A stretch of DNA of 64,000 nucleotides from Schnuerera sp. xch1 (GTDB taxonomy: Bacteria; Bacillota; Clostridia; Tissierellales; Tepidimicrobiaceae): the NCBI RefSeq assembly GCF_019931165.1, contig NZ_JAIOUP010000008.1, positions 1 through 64,000 of the forward strand, given 5' to 3'. Below are positions 8,535 to 16,747 of this stretch, one piece after another (within the stretch, counting starts at the first letter, position 1; every line of letters begins with the position of its first letter). The translations under genes were made by a program, and so were the position numbers. The notes under the pieces are model-generated. The model was not told the origin of the DNA and searched no databases. It saw only the letters and a program-made list of their open reading frames with translations.

Positions 8535-9935
8535 TTATAGGTAGATATCCCTTTGTCCTTCTTCTATTAACTTTAACTTACTTTCAATAAGTTTTCTTCT
8601 TTCAGGATCGTTTTTTTCTACCATTTCAAGTTCTTTTTCAATTACTTTTTCACCAGATTTTCTAGTTTCATCAGTTGCATAGTCCAAAAGATATTCCTTA
8701 AAGGTAAGTATTGCATTTGGTATACAATAATTTTGTATAATTCCTGGTTTTGCCATGCTCATAAATCTCTCTCCGGTTCTTCCACTTCTATAACAACCAG
8801 TACAGAAAGAGGTTATATATCCAAATTCGCACATTTCATTGATAACACTGTCAAGAGAACGATTATCCCCAAGGTGGAATTGTTCTTTATCTGGAATATA
8901 GTCGTCTTTTGTATATCCTCCAATGCCTATTTTTGAGCCTGCATCAATTTGTGATACTCCAAGAGGAATGGTTTCACTCCTAATTTCAGGGGTTTCTCTA
9001 GCTGTAAGTATTAATCCTGTATATGGAACAGAAAGACGAATTATAGCTACTAGTTTTTTGAAATCATCATCGGAAACCTTATATTTACTTTGATCATAGA
9101 ATTCTGTGTCTAGAGCGGGTTCAATTCTTGGACAGGAAATAGTGTGAGGACCTACTCCAAAGGTTTTTTCTAGGTGTATTGCATGCAATAGAAGTCCCAT
9201 TATTTCATATTTCCATTCAAATAGGCCAAATAGAGCACCTATACCTACATCATCTATTCCACCTTTCATGGCTCTGTCTAGTCCATACAATCTCCATGAA
9301 TAATCACCTTTTCTATCTCCTGCTGGATGAAGTTTTCTATATGTCTCATGGTGATATGTTTCTTGGAATATTTGAAAAGTACCAATCCCTGCTTCTTTTA
9401 ATATTTTATAATCTTCTACATCTAGAGGAGCGGCATTTATGTTAACTCTTCTTATTTCTCCATTACCGTTTTTAGTGTTGTAAACAATACGCATGGTTTC
9501 AGCAATGTAGTTGGCATCGTAGCATGGGTGCTCTCCATATACAAGAATCAATCTTTTATGACCGTTACTTTCTAGAATTTTTACCTGTTCCTCAAGTTCT
9601 TCAGGAGTCAAAGTTTTACGAACTATTCCTTTATTATCCCTTCTAAAGCCACAATATAGACAGTTATTAATACATTTGTTTCCTATATAAAGGGGAGCAA
9701 AGAATACAATCCTATTCCCGTATATTTCATCTTTTAGCTTTCTTGCTGCAGAAAATATTTCTTCTAGTAGATTTTCATCTTCAACTTGGAGAAGCTTTGC
9801 AGTTTCTATGGGTTCTAAACGTTTTTTATCCAATGATTTTGCAATTATCTTTCTAATCTCACTTCTGTTTGCATTTTTCCCTTTTTCCAACAAACTAAAT
9901 ATTTCATCATCATTAATAAAGTCTTCTTTATACAT
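8535..9935 (-). CDS. hydG: [FeFe]-hydrogenase radical SAM maturase HydG (tyrosine lyase)
   Basis: Radical SAM enzyme of 466 residues that splits tyrosine into p-cresol, CO and cyanide, making the Fe(CO)2CN synthon of the H-cluster. The N-terminal [4Fe-4S] motif CINNCLYC has cysteines 88, 92 and 95; the C-terminal CTGC plus a distant Cys (QNYC) binds the auxiliary cluster typical of HydG. The start is ATG at 9935, seven bases after GGGAGG; two earlier in-frame ATGs lie on or too close to that site. The gene overlaps the end of hydE by eight bases. Confidence 0.95.
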   Translation of the reverse strand: MYKEDFINDDEIFSLLEKGKNANRSEIRKIIAKSLDKKRLEPIETAKLLQVEDENLLEEIFSAARKLKDEIYGNRIVFFAPLYIGNKCINNCLYCGFRRDNKGIVRKTLTPEELEEQVKILESNGHKRLILVYGEHPCYDANYIAETMRIVYNTKNGNGEIRRVNINAAPLDVEDYKILKEAGIGTFQIFQETYHHETYRKLHPAGDRKGDYSWRLYGLDRAMKGGIDDVGIGALFGLFEWKYEIMGLLLHAIHLEKTFGVGPHTISCPRIEPALDTEFYDQSKYKVSDDDFKKLVAIIRLSVPYTGLILTARETPEIRSETIPLGVSQIDAGSKIGIGGYTKDDYIPDKEQFHLGDNRSLDSVINEMCEFGYITSFCTGCYRSGRTGERFMSMAKPGIIQNYCIPNAILTFKEYLLDYATDETRKSGEKVIEKELEMVEKNDPERRKLIESKLKLIEEGQRDIYL

Positions 9936-10977
9936 TTTCATTCCTCCCATTATAATTTATATAATCTCCTCTGCTCATATCTACATGAAAATTTACTTTT
10001 TCTGCTTTTCTTTTAATTAGATCCAATTCGTGAATATCTGTTGTTTCTTTGTTCTTATATATTTCATATTTTTCTCTTACTTCTACAGGTGAAAGATTTA
10101 ACATCACTACATTTGCACCAGCTAATATTCCTTTTTCTAGTCCCTCACTGCATAGAGTATTTAGAGCAGTAGTTGCGGGAATGAGAGCATAAGGTAATAA
10201 AAGTCTTGTTAAAGCAAGCATTGTCAATGTAGTTTCTATTGAACCATTTTTTAATTTATTAAGAGGAGTATCAGGATGGGGAATAAGTGGACCTATCCCA
10301 ACCATAGATGGATCTAATTTTTTAAGAAATAACAGGTTATTTGATAAAGTTTCATTATTTTCACCTGGCAATCCAACTATAAATCCTGCTCCAGATTGAT
10401 AGCCAACTTTTTTTAAATTAAGTAAACAATTAATTCTGTGACTTAATGTCATTTCTGGATGTAAAGCCTCATACATTTCATAAGAAGCTGTCTCATGCCT
10501 TAAGAGAAATCTATCTGCTCCTGCATTAAATAGATTTTTATAACTTACTTTACTTCTTTCACCTATAGAAAGGGTTATTGCTATATCTTTGAATTTGTAT
10601 TTTATTTCTTTTATTATCTCTTCTAGGATCTTATCGCTATAATAAGAATCCTCTCCTCCTTGAAGGACAACGGTTTTATACCCTATTCTATAACCTTTTT
10701 CTACGGATATAAGAATTTCTTTTTTAGACAACCTATATCTTTTCACTTTCTTGTTATCTCTTCTTAACCCGCAATATTTGCAATTGTTTTTGCAGTAATT
10801 AGTAAATTCTAAAAGTCCCCTTACAAATATTCTATTTCCATAGGTCTTCTGGGTAGTTTTGCAAGCTAGTTCATATAAATATTTTCTGTTTTTTTGGTGT
10901 AGGTTGTTAAGTAGATACAATAATTCTTTTTTTGACAAATTATTTTCATAGTATAATTTTTTGAGTAGTTTTTTCAT
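9928..10977 (-). CDS. hydE: [FeFe]-hydrogenase radical SAM maturase HydE
   Basis: 349 residues, radical SAM fold with CKNNCKYC (Cys62, Cys66, Cys69) followed by GLRRDN, the HydE form of the cluster loop. HydE acts on the HydG-made iron synthon in building the H-cluster azadithiolate. Its ATG overlaps the stop of the upstream TM1266-type gene by four bases (ATGA), and its own end overlaps hydG, so translation of the three genes is coupled. The order TM1266-hydE-hydG-hydF is a known arrangement in anaerobic Firmicutes and Thermotoga. Confidence 0.95.
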   Translation of the reverse strand: MKKLLKKLYYENNLSKKELLYLLNNLHQKNRKYLYELACKTTQKTYGNRIFVRGLLEFTNYCKNNCKYCGLRRDNKKVKRYRLSKKEILISVEKGYRIGYKTVVLQGGEDSYYSDKILEEIIKEIKYKFKDIAITLSIGERSKVSYKNLFNAGADRFLLRHETASYEMYEALHPEMTLSHRINCLLNLKKVGYQSGAGFIVGLPGENNETLSNNLLFLKKLDPSMVGIGPLIPHPDTPLNKLKNGSIETTLTMLALTRLLLPYALIPATTALNTLCSEGLEKGILAGANVVMLNLSPVEVREKYEIYKNKETTDIHELDLIKRKAEKVNFHVDMSRGDYINYNGRNENV

Positions 10978-11234
10978 ATTTCCAGTTCCTTTTTAGATAT
11001 AGAAGTTTTGACAATGCAGTTACGTAAATTACCCAACTTTCCTGTTAAGCTATTTATTTCATCCAATGTTCCTACAACAGTTATAGATATAACAGAAATC
11101 TCTTCTTCCTGAAAAGGTATTCCCATTCGTCCTTTTATTATATTTTTGTAATCAGATACTATTTTGTTAAATTCATATTGTGAATTTTTTGGTTCTTCTA
11201 ATATTGCACTTATTATGGCGATTCTTTTTTTCAA
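10974..11234 (-). CDS. TM1266-family iron-only hydrogenase system putative regulator
   Basis: Small ferredoxin-fold protein of 86 residues, beginning KKRIAIISAILEEP and containing GRMGIPFQEEEISVISI. This matches the TM1266 family, which is almost always next to [FeFe]-hydrogenase maturases and is proposed to be regulatory. I chose TTG at 11234, just downstream of GGGGGG, because family members begin at this point; a longer in-frame start at 11255 would put the Shine-Dalgarno inside the gene. First gene of the operon, directly behind the attenuator leader. Confidence 0.85.
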   Translation of the reverse strand: MKKRIAIISAILEEPKNSQYEFNKIVSDYKNIIKGRMGIPFQEEEISVISITVVGTLDEINSLTGKLGNLRNCIVKTSISKKELEI

Positions 11235-11397
11235 AAATCTCCCCCCTTTAAACAAAAAACTTCCTTTGAAAGGAAGTTAAGTATGTTGAAAATACTAATT
11301 CCCTTTCAAGTTAGAAAATTCTAATCTTGTCAGGTATTAGGTACATTGTGATCTGAAAATATTAAGGGCTACCTCAATGCTTCCAGATATTATATTT
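11235..11397 (-). promoter_or_regulatory. Attenuator-like leader of the hyd operon, class unknown
   Basis: Roughly 160 transcribed bases lie between the predicted start site (about 11397) and the first gene. A terminator sits just before the ribosome-binding site. Its 5' arm (minus-strand TTCCTTTCAA, 11270-11261) can instead pair with TTGAAAGGGAA (11310-11300), a mutually exclusive antiterminator. Upstream, CATTG can pair with CAATG and AGGTA with TACCT in an order suggesting a pseudoknot. I do not recognise a SAM, T-box or other known riboswitch consensus. Confidence 0.6.
11253..11278 (-). terminator. Leader terminator before the TM1266-type gene
   Basis: Minus-strand inverted repeat AACTTCCTTT / AAAGGAAGTT (11278-11258) followed by six T. 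Located between promoter and first gene, so an attenuator rather than an end-of-operon terminator. Confidence 0.75.
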
Positions 11398-11403
11398 GAT
11401 AAT

Positions 11404-11432
11404 ATTTTAACAATAATAGGCAAAGATGTCAA
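11404..11432 (-). promoter_or_regulatory. Sigma-A-type promoter of the hyd operon
   Basis: On the minus strand TTGACA (11432-11427), a 17-base spacer and TAAAAT (11409-11404). Confidence 0.7.
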
Positions 11433-11492
11433 GAAAATTTTGTAATAAATTACTAAATAAGCTAAGAAAACCTACAATTCGATATCATCCAA

Positions 11493-12389
11493 TCAATAAT
11501 CAAAATAGTTATCACAATCTTCGCTGTTAAATTCAACTTCAACAGTGACATGTTGTATTCCTTTTTTATTCATCAATTTTCTTATTTCTTGTTTTAGCTT
11601 AATGATATCATCTAGTTTAATGTTATCTTCCACCACTATATGTGTGCTCAATAGATTTTTTTCACCTTCTAGAGACCAAATATGGGTATGATGTACTGAA
11701 AGCGCGTTGGTTTTTTCTACTATTTGTTTTTCAATTTCATCAATTGGTAAATTTTTGGGTACTCCTTGTAAGAGTATATTTAATATTTGCTTTAAGGTTA
11801 TTATAACATTATATAGTATATAAGCTGTAATTAAAACTGATAAAATAGGATCAATTACTGGGATGTTTACAAACATGAGTATAATACTAGCAATTAATAT
11901 GGCTAACCATCCTAATATGTCTTCTATTAGATGCCATGAAACAACTTTTTCATTAAATGATGTGCCTTTTCTTAATTTCAAAGCAGCTACACCATTTACT
12001 ATTATTCCTATAATAGCAAATATAAGCATTCCGCTAGAATTAATACTTTGAGGATTTAATATTCTTGGAATTGCTCTTACTAAAACAATTGCAGAACCAC
12101 TTATTAATATTAGACTATTAATCAATGCACCTAATAATGAGAAGCGAGCATATCCATAGGAAAATCTTTTATCAGGTCCTTTCTTGGAATATCTCTCTAG
12201 AGACCAAGAGATACCTAAGGACAACGAATCTCCAAGGTCATGTAAAGCATCTGATAGAATAGCCATACTATTTGTCCAAAAGCCACCTATAATTTCAAAT
12301 ATTGTAAAGCTTAAGTTCAATAAAAATGCTGCTCTAATATTTCCTTGATTGTTGTAGTTGTGGTGATTATTGCTGTGATTGTGTGGCAT
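11493..12389 (-). CDS. Cation diffusion facilitator (zinc-type CDF exporter)
   Basis: 298 residues with a histidine-rich N-terminus (HNHSNNHHN), six membrane helices and a C-terminal cytoplasmic domain. Transport-site residues are visible as SDALHDLGD in helix 2 and SWHLIED in helix 5, the His/Asp pairs of zinc-type CDF proteins such as ZitB or CzcD; cobalt, cadmium or iron are also possible. It exports divalent metal in exchange for protons. ATG at 12389 follows AAGGATGA. It is transcribed in the same direction as the hyd operon but a separate promoter and leader lie between them. Confidence 0.85.
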   Translation of the reverse strand: MPHNHSNNHHNYNNQGNIRAAFLLNLSFTIFEIIGGFWTNSMAILSDALHDLGDSLSLGISWSLERYSKKGPDKRFSYGYARFSLLGALINSLILISGSAIVLVRAIPRILNPQSINSSGMLIFAIIGIIVNGVAALKLRKGTSFNEKVVSWHLIEDILGWLAILIASIILMFVNIPVIDPILSVLITAYILYNVIITLKQILNILLQGVPKNLPIDEIEKQIVEKTNALSVHHTHIWSLEGEKNLLSTHIVVEDNIKLDDIIKLKQEIRKLMNKKGIQHVTVEVEFNSEDCDNYFDY

Positions 12390-12512
12390 TGTTTCATCCT
12401 TCTTTCTATAATAAGTTATTTATATTAATATAGTACCCATTTGAAATTAATTTTAAAATACATAAGGACAAGTATCCACATCATATCTTATTTTAAAAGA
12501 AAGGGTACGGTG

Positions 12513-12857
12513 ATGGAATTGTCTTCTTTTTATACAAATGTAATACATAATTTTTTAATTGCCTTTGGAGTAGTAATTGGTGCCAGTGTGTTTAATGGAA
12601 TAGGAGCTATAATAACTGATAATCCACCTATGAAAGCCATGATTGACATAGCTAGATCTACTAAAATTTGGGCTGTAGCAGTTGCTCTTGGAGGAACCTT
12701 TTCTTCCTTTGATGTAATAGATAAAGGATTATTTGCTGGAGATTTTAAAGCTTTGATAAAACAGGCTTTATATGTATTAGCTGCTCTATTAGGAGCAAAC
12801 TTTGGGTATACATTTATTAGGGTAATACAAAGGTGTGGACAAATATGGGGAAGATAA
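12513..12857 (+). CDS. ytrH: Sporulation membrane protein YtrH
   Basis: 114 residues with three hydrophobic stretches and the YtrH-like pattern FLIAFGVVIGASVFNGIGAI near the N-terminus. In Bacillus YtrH is made in the mother cell under sigma-E and is needed for efficient sporulation. The start ATG at 12513 follows AAAGAAAGGG; a longer reading frame from 12441 has no ribosome-binding site. It overlaps the next gene by 13 bases, as ytrH and ytrI do elsewhere. Confidence 0.8.
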   Translation: MELSSFYTNVIHNFLIAFGVVIGASVFNGIGAIITDNPPMKAMIDIARSTKIWAVAVALGGTFSSFDVIDKGLFAGDFKALIKQALYVLAALLGANFGYTFIRVIQRCGQIWGR

Positions 12858-13339
12858 AAAAGAAGAATTATAACTTTAACTCATGTTTTATAGTTGGTGT
12901 AATAGCTGGGATATTATTGGGTGGTGTAATAATGACTACTATTATTAGTTATAAGATGGACACACTATATGAAAATATTGCACAGCTTGAGTATGTTATA
13001 AATGAGAAGGATGCTAAGCTAGAAAAATTGGAAGAGTCAATTAATACGATGAATTTTGTGCTAGAGGACATTCAGGTAATTGTTGATTTTAAAAGTAAAG
13101 ATATAGAAGATAAAATAGATAAAATTGAAATAGAAAAGGTTATAAAGGAGAAGTATACTAACCTACTGGGTAAGGAAGTAAATACAATAGATCCAGATTT
13201 GGTTATTGAAGTAGTGGATCAAAGGATTTTTAGATTAGAAGGAAAAGAATATAAATTATTAGTTAATAAGCTAGTGCTTACAGAAACATTGAAATTGTGG
13301 ATAGAAGTTGGGTTAGTAGATGAAAAATTTACTGAATGA
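12845..13339 (+). CDS. YtrI-like sporulation membrane protein
   Basis: 164 residues: a basic start, one membrane helix (about residues 14-36), then a coiled-coil-like region rich in Glu, Lys and Leu (residues 45-90) and a small globular end. Not highly conserved, but its position overlapping ytrH and its architecture match YtrI, the partner of YtrH in spore formation. ATG at 12845 is used; an in-frame GTG at 12833 lies in the AAGGTG Shine-Dalgarno. Confidence 0.6.
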   Translation: MGKIKKKNYNFNSCFIVGVIAGILLGGVIMTTIISYKMDTLYENIAQLEYVINEKDAKLEKLEESINTMNFVLEDIQVIVDFKSKDIEDKIDKIEIEKVIKEKYTNLLGKEVNTIDPDLVIEVVDQRIFRLEGKEYKLLVNKLVLTETLKLWIEVGLVDEKFTE

Positions 13340-13369
13340 TGTATATGATGCTATTGATATTTTAAATAA

Positions 13370-13389
13370 ATACCCCTGTATGGTATAAT
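13370..13389 (+). promoter_or_regulatory. ATACC-N7-GGTAT operator overlapping -10, selenoprotein 1
   Basis: ATACC (13370-13374), seven bases, GGTAT (13382-13386). The right arm runs into TATAAT (13384-13389), and the -35 place holds TTTAAA, so the promoter is weak on its own. The same 17-base arrangement stands before the two other selenoprotein genes at 59787 and 60934. Confidence 0.65.
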
Positions 13390-13416
13390 AGAAGAAAACA
13401 GCAAGGAGGAATTTTA

Positions 13417-13710
13417 ATGAAGATTAATATAGATCCTAAAGCAAAGGAATATATACAAAAAGAATCTAATGATAACACTATAACCATAGGAATCAGACAA
13501 ATTGGATCTGGTTGACAAGTATCCTATGAACCATCAGTTGAGATGGGAATACCAGATAATAAGTTTTCTTTTGATATATATGATGTTGAAAATATTAAAG
13601 TATATCTTTCACCTGAACTTAGAGCTAAAGATGATGAGTTCACCATGAAAATGGTTAAATTCTTATGGATTAAAAAGATATATGCAGATGGATTAATTGT
13701 GATGAAATAA
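13417..13710 (+). CDS. Selenoprotein, HesB-like / CC-Se motif type (UGA = Sec33)
   Basis: Reading from ATG at 13417 (after AAGGAGGA) through TGA at 13513-13515 as selenocysteine gives a continuous 97-residue protein ending at TAA 13708. The Sec lies in GSGUQVSYEPSV, where relatives have a cysteine or Sec after a Gly-x-Gly turn. Size and the start (INIDPKAKEYIQ) resemble the IscA/HesB-fold small selenoproteins; NCBI's CC/Se motif family is another possible label. Protein-like composition continues after the TGA (VEMGIPDNKFSFDIYDV). A SECIS-like hairpin follows the TGA. Its function is unknown; a redox or Fe-S role is only inferred from the fold. Confidence 0.75.
13513..13546 (+). promoter_or_regulatory. 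Bacterial SECIS element, selenoprotein 1
   Basis: Arms CCATC (13531-13535) and GATGG (13542-13546) enclose loop AGTTGA; outer bases GTATCC and GGAATAC can pair with one bulge. The loop starts 21 bases after the TGA, within the range used by SelB. Confidence 0.7.
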
Positions 13711-14169
13711 TATAAGATATTGACAAAATTTTTCTAAAAGGTTACTATATGAGTGTAAATGAATATCGATCCAATGCTTCTCGGCATTCGAGCAGACTAA
13801 TAAATGTCAGAATATTTAAAAACTATAAGGTAGGAAATCATGTAATTACAAGACAAATAAAAACTTAATAGAAGAGTATCTCTTTATAAGGTAAACGATT
13901 TCAATATAACTGAGGCTGCAAAATTTTTTACTATAAACAAAGTATTTTTCATTTATTCTTAGAAAAACCATATAATCTTGTTGTTTAAAAACATTTTAAA
14001 TATCAAGAATATTGACAAAACATTATTTAATAGGAATCTTCTCATTAAGTATTAATATATTTAAAGTTATATTTATAATATTTGGTCATTAGCGTTGATA
14101 TTGGAATTTAACTTAACATTATAACCTAATAATCAAATTTAATTGAAAATACAAAAAGGAGGATATTAT
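13711..14169. other. 459-base gene-free stretch with one orphan promoter
   Basis: No convincing gene. A clear promoter lies at 13720-13748 (TTGACA, 17 bases, TACTAT) and points right. Just after it is a 39-codon ORF from ATG 13749 without a ribosome-binding site, overlapping a small GC-richer hairpin (CTCG/CGAG). A short untranslated RNA is as likely as a peptide. The remainder up to nhaC is very AT-rich. Confidence 0.4.
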
Positions 14170-15585
14170 ATGGAAAGTCCACGCAAACCTTATATCTATG
14201 AAGCGATTATTTCATTTCTGTTTCTAATAGTAATAATGGGAGTAGGTATTGTTGGATTTGGTTCAGATCCACATATTCCTATGTTAATTGGAACAGCATT
14301 TGTAGCATTGATGGCAATTAGACTTGGATATAAGTGGCAGGATATAGAACAGGGAATGATTAATGGAATCATTCAAGCGCTTCAATCAGTTATAATTCTA
14401 GCAATTATAGGCGTTCTAATTGGTGTTTGGTTATTATCAGGTGTAGTTCCTACAATGATATATTATGGTCTAAATATTATATCACCAACAATATTTTTAG
14501 TAGCCACAGTTTTAATTTGTTCTATTACATCTATAGCAACAGGTACATCTTGGGGAACTGCAGGAACCATTGGTATTGCTTTAATGGGAGTAGCTAAAGG
14601 ATTAAATATTCCTGCACCGATTGCAGCAGGTGCCATTATTTCTGGTGCATACTTTGGGGACAAGATATCTCCTCTTTCTGATACAACTAACTTAGCACCA
14701 GCTATGGCAGGTACAGATGTATTTACCCATGCTAAGTATATGATTAAGAGTAATTCAATCACTTATATTATAACTATAATATTTTTCCTAGTAATAGGGT
14801 TTAGGTTTGGCGGAAAAAATGTAGACCTTTCTGCTATTGAACAAATTCAAAGTGGTTTATACGCAAGCTTTAACATATCACCAATGCTATTGTTGCCGCC
14901 TATTATAGTTATAATTTTAGTAGCTAAAAAGATGCCAGCTATACCTGGAATATTTGTAGGTGTTATATTAGGTATGATTTTTGCACCTATTTTTCAAGGT
15001 GCTAATTTAGGAAATATATTATCTGCAAGCTATAGTGGATATGTGAGTGAAACAGGAATAGCAACTATAGATGAACTTCTTACAGCAGGCGGTCTAGAAG
15101 GGATGATGTATTCAATATCTCTTACGATTATAGCAATGATGTTTGGTGGTATAATGGAAAAAACAGGTCAATTAGAAGTAATAGTTAACGCTTTACTAAA
15201 ACGAATAAAAGGCGTAGGAGGGCTTGTTACTCTTACAACTGCAACTTGTGTTGCAAGTAATATTACAATGCCAGAACAATATATATCAATTGTTGTTCCA
15301 GGTAGAATGTATGCAAAAACATATAGAGAGAAAGGACTACATCCAAAAACTCTGTCCAATGTTTTAGAATCTGCAGGAACAATAACTGCACCTTTAATAC
15401 CATGGAACACCTGTGGAGCGTTTATGTATAGTGTATTAGGGGTATCAGCCACATCTTATGGCAAGTGGGCTATAATGAACTACTCAACTCCTATATTAGT
15501 AATTGTATTGGCCTTTATGGGAAGTAAGCTAGTAATTGAAAAAATAGAAGATGACCCAGAGACGATAATAGCAACGGCTGATTAA
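14170..15585 (+). CDS. nhaC: NhaC-family Na+/H+ antiporter
   Basis: 471 residues, about eleven membrane segments. The diagnostic stretch GAYFGDKISPLSDTTNLAP (about residues 168-186) is the NhaC ion-binding region with its paired acidic residues. NhaC proteins exchange Na+ for H+, some couple it to an organic acid. ATG at 14170 has AAGGAGG seven bases upstream; an earlier in-frame ATG at 14143 has none. A strong terminator follows. Confidence 0.88.
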   Translation: MESPRKPYIYEAIISFLFLIVIMGVGIVGFGSDPHIPMLIGTAFVALMAIRLGYKWQDIEQGMINGIIQALQSVIILAIIGVLIGVWLLSGVVPTMIYYGLNIISPTIFLVATVLICSITSIATGTSWGTAGTIGIALMGVAKGLNIPAPIAAGAIISGAYFGDKISPLSDTTNLAPAMAGTDVFTHAKYMIKSNSITYIITIIFFLVIGFRFGGKNVDLSAIEQIQSGLYASFNISPMLLLPPIIVIILVAKKMPAIPGIFVGVILGMIFAPIFQGANLGNILSASYSGYVSETGIATIDELLTAGGLEGMMYSISLTIIAMMFGGIMEKTGQLEVIVNALLKRIKGVGGLVTLTTATCVASNITMPEQYISIVVPGRMYAKTYREKGLHPKTLSNVLESAGTITAPLIPWNTCGAFMYSVLGVSATSYGKWAIMNYSTPILVIVLAFMGSKLVIEKIEDDPETIIATAD

Positions 15586-15605
15586 TTTGTATTGAGAAAC
15601 TACTT

Positions 15606-15645
15606 AAGTCAAAAAGTCTTTTTAAAGGACTTTTTGACTTTTTTG
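15606..15645 (+). terminator. Terminator after nhaC
   Basis: Arms AAGTCAAAAAGTC (15606-15618) and GACTTTTTGACTT (15628-15640), then a T run. Confidence 0.85.
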
Positions 15646-15692
15646 TTGCATTTTAATAGCAACAAAAATCTATCTGAAAATATATTTATTTA

Positions 15693-15764
15693 TTGACAAA
15701 ATAATTTTAAAAAGTTATAATTTCTACATACCTATATAAGCATATAAGAATATAAGAATATAAT
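15693..15764 (+). promoter_or_regulatory. Consensus promoter with four 8-bp direct repeats, cobW-arsR operon
   Basis: TTGACA (15693-15698), 17 bases, TATAAT (15716-15721): a perfect sigma-A promoter. At the start site four tandem 8-base units NATATAAG follow (15733-15740, 15741-15748, 15749-15756, 15757-15764, the last ending T). They are a candidate operator, perhaps for the ArsR protein encoded by the second gene. Confidence 0.7.
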
Positions 15765-15793
15765 ATTAGACTTATGGTGAGGAGGTAAATACT

Positions 15794-16732
15794 ATGGCAA
15801 ATAAAGCAAAATTGTATTTATTAACAGGATTTCTAGGAGCAGGGAAGACTACCTTTTTAACTAAGGTATTAGAGGATGATTTAGAAGGTAAAAAGGTTGC
15901 AGTTATAATGAATGAATTTGGCAAAGTAGGTATAGATGGTACTATAATTCAGAAAGAAGGGATGGAGCTAGTTGAATTAAATAGAGGTTCAATATTCTGT
16001 TCCTGTTTGCAGCTTTCGTTTGTATCTGCACTAACAGAAATAGCAGACAGAGATATGGACTATGTATTTGTAGAGAGTTCAGGTCTTGCGGATCCATCTA
16101 ATATAGCAGAAATATTGGAAGCGGTTAAAGTTGCAAAAGGTGATGCCTACGATTATAGTGGAGCAATCACTATAGTAGATGCAGTTAATTTCTTAAGTCA
16201 ATTGGAGGAAGACATAGAAACTGTAAGGAGACAGCTTAAATTCTGTCATCTAGCTATTATTTCTAAGGTAGATTTAATAGATGATGAAAAGAAGAAAAAG
16301 GTTATAGAGAAGATAAAGGAGATAAATGATAAGGTGGATATTATTGAATCGATAAATGGAAACATAGATTATGACTTCCTTGAAAAAGATCTTATGAAAA
16401 ATGATTGGGCAGAAAGCGAAGAAACAACAAATTCTCCAGAAAATAAGCCGAAATCATTGACCTTAACCTATGATAAAGATATAACCAAAGAAGGACTTAC
16501 AGAATTTATCAATAGGATCAAAGACGATAGTTATAGAATTAAGGGATTCTTCAAATTAGAAGATGGATGGAATCAGGTGGACGTAGTAGGAGATATTATA
16601 GATTACAAACCAACAGATAAAGGAGAAGAAACATCTGAGTTAGTAATAATATCTAAAATAGGAGCACAGATAATAAGACCAATATTTAGTGCTTGGGAAG
16701 AAGTAATAGGTAAGACTATGAAATTAAGATAG
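15794..16732 (+). CDS. CobW/COG0523-family GTPase (metal chaperone type)
   Basis: 312 residues. P-loop GFLGAGKTT (residues 12-20), MNEFGKVGIDG near 39-49, the SKVDLID guanine-recognition region and a C-terminal CobW domain. The family inserts or delivers metals (Zn, Co, Ni). The metal motif, normally Cys-x-Cys-Cys, reads SIFCSC here (Cys69, Cys71), so it is altered: the first two expected cysteines are Ser66 and Phe68. ATG follows GAGGAGG. It is co-transcribed with the ArsR gene and probably with the permease and mini-thioredoxin behind it. Confidence 0.85.
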   Translation: MANKAKLYLLTGFLGAGKTTFLTKVLEDDLEGKKVAVIMNEFGKVGIDGTIIQKEGMELVELNRGSIFCSCLQLSFVSALTEIADRDMDYVFVESSGLADPSNIAEILEAVKVAKGDAYDYSGAITIVDAVNFLSQLEEDIETVRRQLKFCHLAIISKVDLIDDEKKKKVIEKIKEINDKVDIIESINGNIDYDFLEKDLMKNDWAESEETTNSPENKPKSLTLTYDKDITKEGLTEFINRIKDDSYRIKGFFKLEDGWNQVDVVGDIIDYKPTDKGEETSELVIISKIGAQIIRPIFSAWEEVIGKTMKLR

Positions 16733-16747
16733 GATTGGGGTGATAAT

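Noticed and set aside
11235-11397. SAM or c-di-GMP riboswitch upstream of TM1266-hydE
   Set aside because: Radical SAM genes made SAM attractive, but none of the known SAM or GEMM consensus segments can be found.
13749-13868. 39-codon ORF after the orphan promoter
   Set aside because: No Shine-Dalgarno and no recognisable similarity; listed only as part of the gap.
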